From NCBI RefSeq assembly GCF_000423705.1, contig NZ_KE384083.1, forward strand, positions 434,001 through 498,000: 64,000 nt of DNA, in the 5' to 3' direction. This stretch comes from Stappia stellulata DSM 5886 (GTDB taxonomy: Bacteria; Pseudomonadota; Alphaproteobacteria; Rhizobiales; Stappiaceae). This document shows, piece by piece, positions 1 through 7,578 of this stretch. The position numbers were made by a program, and so were the translations under genes. The notes beneath the pieces were generated by a model. That model was not told the origin of the DNA. It did not search any database and worked only from the letters and a program-made list of their open reading frames with translations. The stretch's first letter is position 1. The number at the start of each line of letters is the position of its first letter.

Positions 1-16
1 GCGCGCCAATTTCGCT

Positions 17-35
17 AAAATTTGATGCAAATTTT
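17..35. promoter_or_regulatory. Perfect AT-rich palindrome upstream of the DUF5330 gene
   Basis: Seen: AAAATTTG-ATG-CAAATTTT, two 8-base arms that are exact reverse complements around a 3-base centre. It lies about 155 bases before the first gene in an otherwise GC-rich region. The shape suits a dimeric regulator site, but no consensus known to me matches it. The window edge hides whatever lies upstream, so it could serve a leftward gene instead. Confidence 0.4.
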
Positions 36-189
36 GCGAAAACTCGTCTCGAAATTGATGAAAATGCACGCGCGACCCGCAACAGCTTTTTCGAACGCAC
101 CTGCTAGTGTGCGGGAATAACGGTTTTCGACGACCCGTCTGCGGCGATCGGAACCGACCTTTAACAGGACGACTGAACGAAGGGCGGCA

Positions 190-645
190 ATGATGTTCTT
201 CTTGCTGAGATGCGCATTCTGGATCGGTCTGGTGCTCCTGCTCCTGCCGATCGACACGGGTCCGGACGAAAGTGCGACCGCCGGGATATCCCCGGTGAAG
301 GCTTTCTTTGCGGCGCAATCGACCATCAGCGACCTTTCCGGCTTCTGCGAACGCAATCCGGAGACCTGCGCCACCGGCGGACAGGCCATCGCCCGCATCG
401 GCGAAAAGGCGAAGGTCAGCGCCAAGATCCTGATCAACTACATGGACGAGGACGGCACGCTGGTCACCGGCGCGACCGGAACGCTTTCGGCCGCCGATCT
501 GGAACCGGAATGGGCGCTCGACCTGCCCTCCGCAGGATCATCGCAGGCCCCGGCAGAGGCGACCGCGCCTCCGGCCGAGACGGCCAATCTGCCGCAGGAC
601 GGCGCATCGCCGCTCCCGACGCCCAGACCGCGCCCCGGAGCCTGA
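190..645 (+). CDS. DUF5330 family protein, membrane-anchored or exported
   Basis: The 151-residue product starts with a hydrophobic segment (residues 3-20, rich in Leu and Phe) that acts as a signal peptide or single anchor. A compact conserved part follows (about 33-90, containing AFFAAQSTISDLSGFCERNP and the segment ARIGEKAKV) with two cysteines, C53 and C60. The tail is low-complexity Ala/Pro. This layout matches the alphaproteobacterial DUF5330 family, whose function is unknown. Two ATG codons lie side by side at 190 and 193; AAGGGCGG a few bases upstream can act as ribosome site for either. A strong terminator at 732-778 ends the unit. I infer an envelope location; no activity can be assigned. 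Confidence 0.8.
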   Translation: MMFFLLRCAFWIGLVLLLLPIDTGPDESATAGISPVKAFFAAQSTISDLSGFCERNPETCATGGQAIARIGEKAKVSAKILINYMDEDGTLVTGATGTLSAADLEPEWALDLPSAGSSQAPAEATAPPAETANLPQDGASPLPTPRPRPGA

Positions 646-731
646 CAGCCAAAGCCGCAAGACTTCGACAGACACTCCCGGCGCGCTCCACAAACAAACG
701 TTTGCGCCAACACTTGGCGGGTTTTCCGCCA

Positions 732-778
732 GCCGCAGGCGACTTGCTGCCCATTTCGCCTGCGGCCTTTTCTTTTTT
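732..778 (+). terminator. Intrinsic terminator after the DUF5330 gene
   Basis: GCCGCAGGCGA (732-742) pairs perfectly with TCGCCTGCGGC (756-766), an 11-base-pair stem with a 13-base loop, followed at once by CTTTTCTTTTTT. This is a textbook Rho-independent terminator for the plus strand, separating the DUF5330 gene from sufE. Confidence 0.88.
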
Positions 779-887
779 CGTCCATGCACGGGCACCGGTT
801 CCGCGTTCAATCCTGTGAGCGACGGTTTTCTTGGGGCGGCAAGCGGACTATATACGGGACCAGTTATCCCCCGACCCGACAGGCGCC

Positions 888-1319
888 ATGATCCCTCCCC
901 TTTCAGAAATCCTCGACAACTTCGAATTCCTCGACGAGTGGGACGACCGCTATCGCTATGTCATCGAGCTGGGCCGCACCCTTCCGGCGTTCCCGGAAGC
1001 GGAACGCACCGAGGCCAACAAGGTGCGCGGCTGCGTTTCCCAGGTCTGGCTGTCGAAAACCGCCACCCGCGACGCCGACGGCGCCACTCGCCTCACCTAT
1101 GACGGCGACAGCGACGCCCATATCGTCAAGGGCCTCGTCGCCATCGTGCTTTCCGCCTACAACGGCAAGAGCGCCGCGGAAATCGTCGAGACCGACATCG
1201 ACGGCGTTTTCGGCCAGATCGGCCTGAAGGAACACCTGACCCCGCAGCGCGCCAACGGTCTGAAATCCATGGTGGAACAGATCCGCGCGGATGCGCGCGC
1301 AGCCCTGGCGGACGCCTGA
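888..1319 (+). CDS. sufE: Cysteine desulfuration protein SufE
   Basis: SufE accepts persulfide sulfur from the cysteine desulfurase SufS and passes it to the Suf scaffold for Fe-S cluster assembly in the cytosol. The 143-residue product has the family length. The acceptor cysteine is C49 in NKVRGCVSQVW, the hallmark motif. The later parts (DGDSDAHIVKGLVAIVLSAY and IGLKEHLTPQRANGLKSMV) also follow SufE order. I chose ATG 888 because the family begins almost exactly there (IPPLSEILDNFEFLDEW); an in-frame start at 831 would add 19 residues unlike the family. The other suf genes are not in this window, so the gene stands alone, as often in alphaproteobacteria. It is convergent with the DUF6456 gene, 16 bases away. 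Confidence 0.95.
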   Translation: MIPPLSEILDNFEFLDEWDDRYRYVIELGRTLPAFPEAERTEANKVRGCVSQVWLSKTATRDADGATRLTYDGDSDAHIVKGLVAIVLSAYNGKSAAEIVETDIDGVFGQIGLKEHLTPQRANGLKSMVEQIRADARAALADA

Positions 1320-1335
1320 AGACGCAAAGCGGCCG

Positions 1336-2160
1336 TCACGGCATCAGGCCGTAGTGACGCGCAAGACGGGCCAGCCCCATCATCAGCACGATCTTTCCGG
1401 AGCGCGGCGGCCAGCGCCGCGCCTTTTCGACCTCCCCAAGCCCCTTCAACTCACAGCACACATCGATCAGCACCGGCGCCAGTTCCGGGCCGACCGCTTT
1501 CAGCGCGCGGTCCACCCGGCTCCGCGCCGCAATCGTTGCATCGGAGAGCTCCGCAATCCCGGAAGCGCCGGAGCGTTTTCCGCCGGTGCCGCCGGCCCCG
1601 TCCCAGCTCTGCGTCGCCAGACCCGGGACGATGCGCCCGAAAGTGACGTCGCTCCGCAACCGTTCGCCGGCCTCGAACCTCGACGCATCGATCAGGGGCT
1701 GACCGTCCGCGCCCTTGCGGTTGCGCAACCAGGAAAGCGGGCTTTCCCCGTGGTCGACGGCCAGAACCTCACGTGATCCGTCGGGCTGCGCCAGCGTTCG
1801 CGTTCCGCGCGCCTGATGCTGCGCGCGAAATCCGTCGTCACCACCTGACGCGCGCCTGAGACGGGCACGGCCTGTTTGCGACACTCGCAGCGTCCCCGCG
1901 CCGCACCGCTCGATCAGGCCCTGCTTCATGGCACTGCGCAAGACGGGAGCGGCGACAAGAACCTCTTGCGACTGGATCCGCCGCTCACTTGCCCCGGGGG
2001 TCGCGACGAGACGAAACCGGCTTTCGTCGCTCGCCGTCTCGCCACTGCAGGTCCCGGACGTTGAGATCCGCCAGAAGCCGGCCCCCTCGAGCCGTTTGAG
2101 GAACCGGTCAATCTCGCGGCCCGACGGCGCCGGGCCGACCCGGGGCACGGCCGGCATCAA
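1336..2160 (-). CDS. DUF6456 domain protein, probable DNA-associated factor
   Basis: A 274-residue protein. The C-terminal half carries the DUF6456 pattern: ESPLSWLRNRKGADGQPLID, then EAGERLRSDVTFGRI, then SDATIAARSRVDRALKAVGP and VLIDVCCELKGLGEVE. The N-terminal part (about 10-100) is Arg-rich and may contain a winged-helix-like segment (EVLVAAPVLRSAMKQGLI), as in relatives annotated as helix-turn-helix proteins. Its ATG overlaps the stop of the upstream DnaA-like gene by four bases (2157-2160), so the two are translationally coupled. Function is unknown. The constant partnership with a DnaA domain IV-like protein points, by inference only, to a DNA-binding or replication-related role. Confidence 0.75.
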   Translation of the reverse strand: MMPAVPRVGPAPSGREIDRFLKRLEGAGFWRISTSGTCSGETASDESRFRLVATPGASERRIQSQEVLVAAPVLRSAMKQGLIERCGAGTLRVSQTGRARLRRASGGDDGFRAQHQARGTRTLAQPDGSREVLAVDHGESPLSWLRNRKGADGQPLIDASRFEAGERLRSDVTFGRIVPGLATQSWDGAGGTGGKRSGASGIAELSDATIAARSRVDRALKAVGPELAPVLIDVCCELKGLGEVEKARRWPPRSGKIVLMMGLARLARHYGLMP

Positions 2161-2654
2161 CCACGCCCCCGCCGCGACCGGGACAAGGGACCAAGCGCGC
2201 CTTCCACGGCGCGTTCAATGGCATTCAGAAGCTCTTCGAATGCCGGATCGTCGCGCCGATCCTCCACCACCCGGCAGGCGTGCGCCACGGTCGTCCGGTC
2301 ACGTGCAAAGCGGTTTGCCACCGCCGTCAGCGTCTGGCGCAAAACGACATGATGCAGATACATCGCGACCTGACGGGCGAGCGCCACATGCGCCAGCCCC
2401 CGGCTGCGCCCGGCAAGCTCCTGCTGCGATACTCCGAACACGCAGACCACGCAGGCCGTGACGATCAGTTCGGCACCACGCATGTTCATGTCCGCCTGCG
2501 CGTCGTCGCCGCTTGCCGATCCGCCGCGCGGCTTGCGCGGTGCGCGGCCGTTATTCGCCTCCGACACGCCCGGATGACGGTCCTCTCCGTCCGGCCAAAT
2601 CGCAGCGCCCGCAACCGCCACCTGCCCCACCACTTCGCTCTGGTTCGCCTGCAT
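2157..2654 (-). CDS. DnaA domain IV-like helix-turn-helix protein
   Basis: A 165-residue protein whose second half resembles the DNA-binding domain IV of the replication initiator DnaA: ARQVAMYLHHVVLRQTLTAV followed by FARDRTTVAHACRVVED, which parallels the DnaA-box recognition signature (RDHTTVLHACRKI in DnaA itself). There is no AAA+ ATPase part, so it cannot be a full initiator. Its role could be to compete for DnaA-box-like sites or to act as a transcription factor, which is inference. ATG 2654 is preferred because TCGGGAGTTGGGAC gives a well-spaced ribosome site; a GTG at 2678 would add eight residues. It is the first gene of a two-gene unit with the DUF6456 gene and has an AT-rich palindrome upstream. 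Confidence 0.8.
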   Translation of the reverse strand: MQANQSEVVGQVAVAGAAIWPDGEDRHPGVSEANNGRAPRKPRGGSASGDDAQADMNMRGAELIVTACVVCVFGVSQQELAGRSRGLAHVALARQVAMYLHHVVLRQTLTAVANRFARDRTTVAHACRVVEDRRDDPAFEELLNAIERAVEGALGPLSRSRRGRG

Positions 2655-2683
2655 GTCCCAACTCCCGACAACAATCACAAGTT

Positions 2684-2703
2684 TATAGGTTTATATTCCT
2701 ATA
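2684..2703. promoter_or_regulatory. Inverted repeat upstream of the DnaA-like gene
   Basis: TATAGG-tttatatt-CCTATA is a perfect 6-8-6 inverted repeat about 30 bases upstream of the DnaA-like start at 2654, inside a strongly AT-rich patch (2675-2725). It is placed to overlap the promoter and could be an operator, possibly autoregulatory. The protein that binds it is unknown. Confidence 0.45.
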
Positions 2704-2854
2704 TGTTTACGCGAGAAATACACGCGCGGGGATAAGTCGCTGCCGGCCCCGGCTTCACGGTCCAGAACATGCCGGATTTCTCCCCGCAGCCGGTCCGCGC
2801 GCCATACTGCCTGCCAGGAACGACGCGCGAAGACTGCATGCGGAGAACGCCCGG

Positions 2855-3283
2855 ATGATGGACCGAAAAGAGGCGCACAAGGCATGCCCGCTGGCGGCTC
2901 ACGCCTGCCCGCCGACGCCAGGCGCACGCCCGGTCGAACACGTGACGTGCCCGTCAGCTTGCGTGGCGCTCTATCAGCGTCTGGCACGGCGACTGGCGGT
3001 TCCGTCCGCTCCTTCGGGCCAGGAGCCAGCGGACATGGCCTGCATCGACGCTACCGTCCTGGCGTGCCAGACCGGCTGGCTGGACCAGGCGGCGGCGATG
3101 GAGCGAGAGCGCGGCCGCGCCGGTTCCTGGCTCCATGACCGGCACCGGCTCTCCGCGCTCAGGCAACTGCATTCGATGGCGCTTTGTCTCGCCCGTCTTC
3201 GTCAGCCGGAACCGGGAGCGGAAACGCAAACGACCGCCGCGATGTCTCGCGGCGGTCGTGGCAACCCGGCCAGAGCCGGATAG
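2855..3283 (+). CDS. Doubtful small protein, Cys/Arg-rich
   Basis: An open frame from ATG 2855 (second ATG at 2858) gives about 142 residues with several cysteines and a helical Arg/Leu-rich middle (ALYQRLARRLAVPSA). I recognise no family. Two points argue against it: the frame's C-terminus is encoded by the mucR terminator hairpin (3230-3259), and no clear ribosome site precedes the start. It may be an accidental open frame in high-GC DNA. I keep it because otherwise 2655-3299 has no gene besides the regulatory sites listed. Confidence 0.2.
   Translation: MMDRKEAHKACPLAAHACPPTPGARPVEHVTCPSACVALYQRLARRLAVPSAPSGQEPADMACIDATVLACQTGWLDQAAAMERERGRAGSWLHDRHRLSALRQLHSMALCLARLRQPEPGAETQTTAAMSRGGRGNPARAG
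3230..3259 (-). terminator. Terminator of mucR
   Basis: ACGACCGCCGCGA (3230-3242) and TCGCGGCGGTCGT (3247-3259) form a perfect 13-base-pair stem with a 4-base loop. On the minus strand the stem is followed by TTTGCGTTT, so it fits an intrinsic terminator about 40 bases past the mucR stop. Confidence 0.8.
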
Positions 3284-3299
3284 TTGCGAACAAAGATGC

Positions 3300-3716
3300 T
3301 TACTTGGTGCGCTTGCGCTGCTGGCCGAGGCCCATCTTCTTGGCAAGCTCCGAACGCGCGGCCGCATAGTTCGGCGCGACCATCGGGTAGTCGCTGGCAA
3401 GGCCCCACTTCTCGCGGTATTCCTCGGGCGACATGTCGTAATGCGTGCGCAGGTGGCGCTTGAGCGACTTGAACTTCTTGCCGTCTTCCAGGCAGATGAT
3501 GTAGTCCGGCGTCACGGACTTCTTCAACGGGACAGCCGGCTTCAGCGGCTCCGGCTCCGGCTCCACAGCAGCCGTACTGGTACGATGCAGCGCGTTGTAC
3601 ACTTCGTTGATCAAGCCTGCGAGGTCAGTCGAGGCGACCGTGTTGTTTGCAACATAAGCCGAGACGATATCGGCGGTCAGGTCGATGAGATTGTCGTCGG
3701 CGACCATTTCAGTCAT
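3300..3716 (-). CDS. mucR: MucR/Ros family zinc-finger transcriptional regulator
   Basis: A 138-residue DNA-binding global regulator. In rhizobia and Brucella, MucR/Ros proteins silence or tune genes for exopolysaccharide, motility, cell cycle and virulence, binding AT-rich targets with T-A steps. The prokaryotic finger is seen at [20 protein letters not shown]: Cys and Asp (x2 spacing), then two His, so the second zinc cysteine of Ros is replaced by Asp, a known variant. Conserved flanks [12 protein letters not shown] and [20 protein letters not shown] are present. ATG 3716 follows GGGTGGAAA, a good ribosome site; an upstream in-frame start would add ten unrelated residues. The gene is single, with its own AT-rich upstream region and a strong terminator. 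Confidence 0.95.
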   Translation of the reverse strand: MTEMVADDNLIDLTADIVSAYVANNTVASTDLAGLINEVYNALHRTSTAAVEPEPEPLKPAVPLKKSVTPDYIICLEDGKKFKSLKRHLRTHYDMSPEEYREKWGLASDYPMVAPNYAAARSELAKKMGLGQQRKRTK

Positions 3717-4037
3717 TTTCCACCCACTAGTTATGACGGAACACATCGGAAATAGATCGGCAGAATAGCTTCTACAAAGTGATCAACGTACTGTCGCGAT
3801 ATTGCGACGCAACCCCAACCGACTTCGATTCTGCCGTCGTGAAAGCATGAAGACCGTATATATCGGAGAAATTGAGATCACAAGAAAAAACTTGAAAGAA
3901 TCTATGACCCGATCCTGCTTCATCGCAGGAATTCGTGACTGAACCTTAGTTTTCGCGTCTCGAAAAAGAAGCAGAGCCCGAATAATTAGGCTGAAAACCG
4001 CTCCGCCACATACACGCATGACGTCACGGCACGGAGT
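3717..4037 (-). promoter_or_regulatory. AT-rich control region upstream of mucR
   Basis: This stretch, between the mnhG stop and the mucR start, is clearly AT-richer than its surroundings. It holds a small inverted repeat GTCGC-gatatt-GCGAC (3793-3808) and several TA steps, the kind of DNA MucR is known to bind, so autoregulation is plausible. I see no credible gene: one 78-codon minus-strand frame (3783-4019) lacks a family-like pattern or a good ribosome site. Confidence 0.4.
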
Positions 4038-4373
4038 TCACTCGCTTCCCTTGCCCATCTCGTCGATCTTGGTGTCCGCACACGGCCGGTAACCCGCTTC
4101 ATAGGCGGCCTTTGCCAGAAGATGGGCGGCAACCGGAGCGGTTAACAGGAAGAATACCACGCCGGCGAAAGCACGGGTGATGACATCAATCTGATGCGCG
4201 TGCACGGCCAGCGCAACAAGCATCAGCCCGGACCCGAGCGTCCCCGCCTTCGAACCGGCGTGCATGCGCATGTAGACGTCCTTCAGCCGCAACAGGCCAA
4301 TCGAGGCGATCAGGGCGAAAATGGAGCCGGTCACAAGCACGATGCCGACAATGATTTCATAAACGGGATTCAT
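4038..4373 (-). CDS. mnhG: Mrp-type Na+/H+ antiporter subunit G
   Basis: Last gene of a seven-gene Mrp (Mnh/Pha) operon that encodes a multisubunit inner-membrane antiporter exchanging cytoplasmic Na+ or K+ for protons. The 111-residue product has three hydrophobic helices (about 4-24, 38-60, 66-86). The MnhG core is visible: [20 protein letters not shown], where the charged helix-loop is typical of the family. A soluble tail of about 20 residues follows. It overlaps mnhF by four bases (ATGA, 4370-4373), so translation is coupled. Which cation is moved cannot be told from sequence alone; rhizobial homologues (Pha) affect K+ adaptation and Na+ resistance. Confidence 0.93.
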   Translation of the reverse strand: MNPVYEIIVGIVLVTGSIFALIASIGLLRLKDVYMRMHAGSKAGTLGSGLMLVALAVHAHQIDVITRAFAGVVFFLLTAPVAAHLLAKAAYEAGYRPCADTKIDEMGKGSE

Positions 4374-4726
4374 CGGCCGGCCTCACGATCCGCAATGCTC
4401 TGTTTCACTTCCTCGACGATGGTCGCATCTTTCGCCAGCCCGCGATTGAGCACGAAACGGGCGAAGGCCACGGTGGCGAGAAAACCGACAAGACCGAGAG
4501 CAATGGCGATGTCGACATAGAGATAATAATCGGTCTGGATACCGATCGCCGCGATGAAACCGATGCCGAGCGCCACCAGCATGTCGAGCGCCACCACCCG
4601 GTCCGGCAACGTCGGGCCCTTGATGATGCGAATGACGGTGAGAAAGAAGGCAACCGTCAGGATGGCCAGCGAAATATTGACGCAGACATCCAGAAACTCG
4701 CCCGCGAATTGTTCCAGTCCGCTCAT
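4370..4726 (-). CDS. mnhF: Mrp-type Na+/H+ antiporter subunit F
   Basis: A 118-residue integral membrane subunit with three transmembrane helices (roughly 14-36, 45-63, 70-92). The MnhF signature [17 protein letters not shown] lies at the cytoplasmic end of helix 1; the following [37 protein letters not shown] also fits. Subunit F is needed for assembly and activity of the complex in studied bacteria. It overlaps mnhE upstream and mnhG downstream by four bases each, giving tightly coupled translation and presumably fixed stoichiometry. The C-terminal 25 residues are charged and cytoplasmic. Confidence 0.94.
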   Translation of the reverse strand: MSGLEQFAGEFLDVCVNISLAILTVAFFLTVIRIIKGPTLPDRVVALDMLVALGIGFIAAIGIQTDYYLYVDIAIALGLVGFLATVAFARFVLNRGLAKDATIVEEVKQSIADREAGR

Positions 4727-5199
4727 CGGAACGCCTCCAGGATCTTGCGTTCGAACCCGTTCTTGATGTCGTCGATGGTCGCCTGCGGCTCCGGAACGTC
4801 AATGCAATGCACATACAGCGTCTTGCGGTCGTCGGAGACGTCCACCGACAAGGTGCCCGGCGTCAGCGTGATCAGGTTCGCCAGCATCGTGATCTCGAAA
4901 TCCCGGTCGACGGTCAGCGGATAGGCGATGATGCCGGGTTGAAGCACGATCTTCGGGCGCAGCACGATGCCGGCCACCCGAAGCGCCGAGAGGACGAGTT
5001 CATAGAGAAACAGCAGCGCAAGGCTGACCACCTGCCAGGTCCGCGTCAGATAGCCCCGGGTGCCGACCTGCTCGCGGATGATATAGAGCGCGCCCGCCCC
5101 CAGAACGAAGCCGAAGAGAAGGTTGACCTCGGCGAAACTTCCCGTCACCGCGCCCCATGCGAGCGCCAGAAGGATGTTGATCAGGAACAAGCTGGTCAC
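4723..5199 (-). CDS. mnhE: Mrp-type Na+/H+ antiporter subunit E
   Basis: A 158-residue membrane protein starting at GTG 5199, which overlaps the mnhD stop in GTGA. Hydrophobic helices cover about 4-35 and 52-75, followed by a soluble C-terminal domain. The MnhE signature is clear: [20 protein letters not shown], with LYVHCIDV after it. An open frame continues far upstream on the same strand, but that is only the high-GC shadow of mnhD; the GTG is supported by the overlap and by the family N-terminus. MnhE is not homologous to respiratory complex I subunits and is thought to help assemble the antiporter. Confidence 0.93.
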   Translation of the reverse strand: MTSLFLINILLALAWGAVTGSFAEVNLLFGFVLGAGALYIIREQVGTRGYLTRTWQVVSLALLFLYELVLSALRVAGIVLRPKIVLQPGIIAYPLTVDRDFEITMLANLITLTPGTLSVDVSDDRKTLYVHCIDVPEPQATIDDIKNGFERKILEAFR

Positions 5200-6779
5200 A
5201 GCGCACCCTCCCCAAAGACAGAGCGAAGATAGCCCATCGGTTCGCTCAGTGTCGCCGCGCCGCGCCCCGACACCTGCATCATGAACTCCGGCTGGACACC
5301 GAGAAGCACGACCAGCCCGAGAAGCACGCCGATCGGCAGCCAGACGTTGGCGCCGACCGCTCCGGGCGCCGGAACGGCAAAGGCCATCAACTGGCCGTCG
5401 GGCGTGCCCTCCGCCCCGCCGCGCCAGAAGGCATAGATCCACACGCGTCCGACCGCGATGGTCGTCAGCAGGCCGGTGACCAGAATGGCGCCCGCGATCC
5501 ATCCGTGTCCGCCGACAAGGGCCGCATCGACCAGGATGACCTTGGGCCAGAAGCCCGAGAACGGCGGCAGCCCGGCAACCGCGAAGGCGAGCATCAGGAA
5601 GACCGCCGCGAAGGCCGGGCTGGCGCGATAGAGTCCGCCGAGCTCGCGCAGCGAATAGGAGCCGCCAAGCGCGCGCATCATGCCGGCCGCCATGTAGAGC
5701 GCGGTCATCACCAGGATCGAATGCACGGCGTAGAAGATCGTGCCGGCGAGCGCGGGCGTCGTGCCGATGGCAAGGCCCGCAAGCATCGAACCGATGCCGG
5801 AGATCACCAGGTAGCCGAGCAGGCGGCGCACGTCTGTCTGCGCCAGCGCGCCCAGCACACCGGTGAGCATGGTGACGATCGCCACCAGTGCAATCAGGTC
5901 GGCCAGCGCCACCCGGGCGTCGGGCAGAAGCAGTGCGAAGATGCGAAGCAGCGCATAGACCCCGACCTTGGTCAAAAGGCCGGCGAAGACGGCCGCGATG
6001 ACGATGCGCGGCGTGTGATAGGAGGCCGGCAGCCAGAAATTGACCGGGAAGGCAGCCGCCTTCATGGCAAAGGCGAGAAAATACAGCACCGCGACCGTCA
6101 TCAGCGGACCGTCCGTGCCGGCGCCCCTCGCCTTGATCGCGATATCCGCCATGTTGAGCGTGCCCAGAATGCCGTAGAGCAGGCCGGTGGCGATCAGGAA
6201 CAATGTCGTCGCGATGATGTTGAGAAGCGCGTATTTGACCGCCCCGTCGAGCTGCGCGCGTTCGTTGCCAAGCACCAAGAGGCCGAAGGACGAGATCAGC
6301 AGCACCTCGAACCAGACGTAAAGGTTGAAGATGTCCCCGGTCAGGAAGGCGCCGCACACACCGGTCATCAGCAGCAGCAAAAAGGGATAGAACCCGTAGC
6401 GGCGGCCGGAATTGTCGACGTCGCTGATGCCGTAGACCGCGGCGCAAAGCGCCACGATGGACGAGGTCAGGGCCAGGGTCGCGCCCAGCGCGTCGACCGT
6501 GAAGGCAATGCCGAAGGGCGGCAACCAGCCACCGGCCACCATCGTCACCACGCCCTTGTCCAGCACATGTGCCAGAAGACCCGCGCAGGCAAAGACCAGC
6601 AGCGTCAGGAAGATGATCGCGATCTTCGGCTGAGCGGCGGTGTTCTTGCGCGTCATCAGGCAGAGCGCGCCGCCCAGAATGGTGATGATCAGCGGCGCGA
6701 CCAGCAGCCAGTCGGCCGGCAAAACCGGCTCCAGGCGCATTGCCTGCGACAGGTCCACAGCGGAATCGGTAGCGGCCAT
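5196..6779 (-). CDS. mnhD: Mrp-type Na+/H+ antiporter subunit D
   Basis: A 527-residue, roughly 14-helix membrane protein of the NuoM/NuoN/MnhD family (proton_antipo_M domain). It is one of the two ion-translocating subunits of the Mrp complex. Visible marks are the conserved helix with GVCGAFLTGDIFNLYVWFEV (Glu in the channel), KAAAFPVNFWLPASYHTPRI (Lys and the HTP-like loop shared with complex I antiporter subunits) and FAGLLTKVGVYALLRI (channel Lys). Length is normal for MnhD. It starts two bases after mnhC ends and overlaps mnhE by four. A long minus-strand frame and several plus-strand frames across it are shadows. Confidence 0.95.
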   Translation of the reverse strand: MAATDSAVDLSQAMRLEPVLPADWLLVAPLIITILGGALCLMTRKNTAAQPKIAIIFLTLLVFACAGLLAHVLDKGVVTMVAGGWLPPFGIAFTVDALGATLALTSSIVALCAAVYGISDVDNSGRRYGFYPFLLLLMTGVCGAFLTGDIFNLYVWFEVLLISSFGLLVLGNERAQLDGAVKYALLNIIATTLFLIATGLLYGILGTLNMADIAIKARGAGTDGPLMTVAVLYFLAFAMKAAAFPVNFWLPASYHTPRIVIAAVFAGLLTKVGVYALLRIFALLLPDARVALADLIALVAIVTMLTGVLGALAQTDVRRLLGYLVISGIGSMLAGLAIGTTPALAGTIFYAVHSILVMTALYMAAGMMRALGGSYSLRELGGLYRASPAFAAVFLMLAFAVAGLPPFSGFWPKVILVDAALVGGHGWIAGAILVTGLLTTIAVGRVWIYAFWRGGAEGTPDGQLMAFAVPAPGAVGANVWLPIGVLLGLVVLLGVQPEFMMQVSGRGAATLSEPMGYLRSVFGEGAL

Positions 6780-6781
6780 CT

Positions 6782-7159
6782 TCAGTACCCTTGCGGCGGA
6801 GGCGTCTCGCCCGTCGGCTCGGCCACCCGCATCTCATTGGTGTCGTCGGTGCCAAGCTCCTGATAGGCGCGGAACGCCAGAACCAGCAGGAAGGCGAAGA
6901 ACGAGAAGGAAATCACGATCGCGGTCAGGATCAGCGCTTGCGGCAGCGGATTGGCGATCGTGCCCGGAGGGACCTGAAACGCCTCCGGAATCACCGGCGG
7001 GACCTCCCGCATGAGCCGCCCGGAGGTGAAGATCAGGAGATTCACCGAATTCCCGAGAATCGCGATGCCCAGCAGGATGCGCACCAGTTGGCGCGACATC
7101 AGCAGATAGGTGGCGACCGCGAAGAACAGGCCGATGAGGATCGCAAGGGCCGCTTCCAT
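6782..7159 (-). CDS. mnhC: Mrp-type Na+/H+ antiporter subunit C
   Basis: A 125-residue homologue of complex I subunit NuoK with three transmembrane helices (about 3-21, 27-48, 74-98). The sequence LVRILLGIAILGNSVNLLIF is the family core, where NuoK carries its conserved glutamate helix; the third helix PLPQALILTAIVISFSFFAF is also typical. The start shares one base with the mnhB stop at 7159, and the stop is two bases before mnhD, so the gene is in the middle of a coupled block. The C-terminal 25 residues are hydrophilic, Pro-rich and probably cytoplasmic. Confidence 0.94.
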   Translation of the reverse strand: MEAALAILIGLFFAVATYLLMSRQLVRILLGIAILGNSVNLLIFTSGRLMREVPPVIPEAFQVPPGTIANPLPQALILTAIVISFSFFAFLLVLAFRAYQELGTDDTNEMRVAEPTGETPPPQGY

Positions 7160-7578
7160 CAGTCACTCTCCCTTTCTTCCAGCGCAAGCGCGATGGAGCT
7201 GATCGAACCCACCACCACCAGATAGACCCCGATATCGAAGAACAACGGCGTCGACAGCGGGATCTCGACGCCGAAGGCATGCACATACCACCACTGGCTG
7301 GTCATGAAGGGCTGCGCCATGAACAGTGACGGCAGGCCGGACAGACCCGCAATGAACAGGCCCCAGGCCGAGATCGTCATCGGATGCAGGGTGATCGCGC
7401 GCCGCACCGCGGCAACGCCGCAGGCGATGCCGTAGATCGCAAAGGCGGACGCCGCGATCAGGCCGCCGATAAAGCCGCCGCCGGGCTCATTGTGCCCGCG
7501 CAGCAGTACGAAGATGGAAAACAGCACCATCAGCGCGGCCAGATAGGGCGCGATGGTGCGGAAGATGATGGTTCTCAT
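7159..7578 (-). CDS. mnhB: Mrp-type Na+/H+ antiporter subunit B
   Basis: A 139-residue MnhB-domain membrane protein with four hydrophobic helices. The family core is seen: [20 protein letters not shown], followed by a long loop with [23 protein letters not shown] 7578 overlaps the mnhA stop by four bases (7575-7578). Some Hyphomicrobiales fuse A and B into one PhaAB polypeptide; here they remain separate, so all seven subunits are individual proteins. The longer open frame upstream on this strand is a shadow of mnhA. Confidence 0.94.
   Translation of the reverse strand: MRTIIFRTIAPYLAALMVLFSIFVLLRGHNEPGGGFIGGLIAASAFAIYGIACGVAAVRRAITLHPMTISAWGLFIAGLSGLPSLFMAQPFMTSQWWYVHAFGVEIPLSTPLFFDIGVYLVVVGSISSIALALEERESD

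Noticed and set aside
2513-2854. Upstream extension of the plus-strand frame ending at 3283
   Set aside because: It overlaps the DnaA-like gene and its promoter palindrome in antisense, with Arg/Pro-rich noise; only the part from 2855 was kept as doubtful.
3783-4019. A 78-codon minus-strand frame upstream of mucR
   Set aside because: Lies in the AT-rich control region; no convincing ribosome site or conserved pattern. Treated as regulatory DNA.
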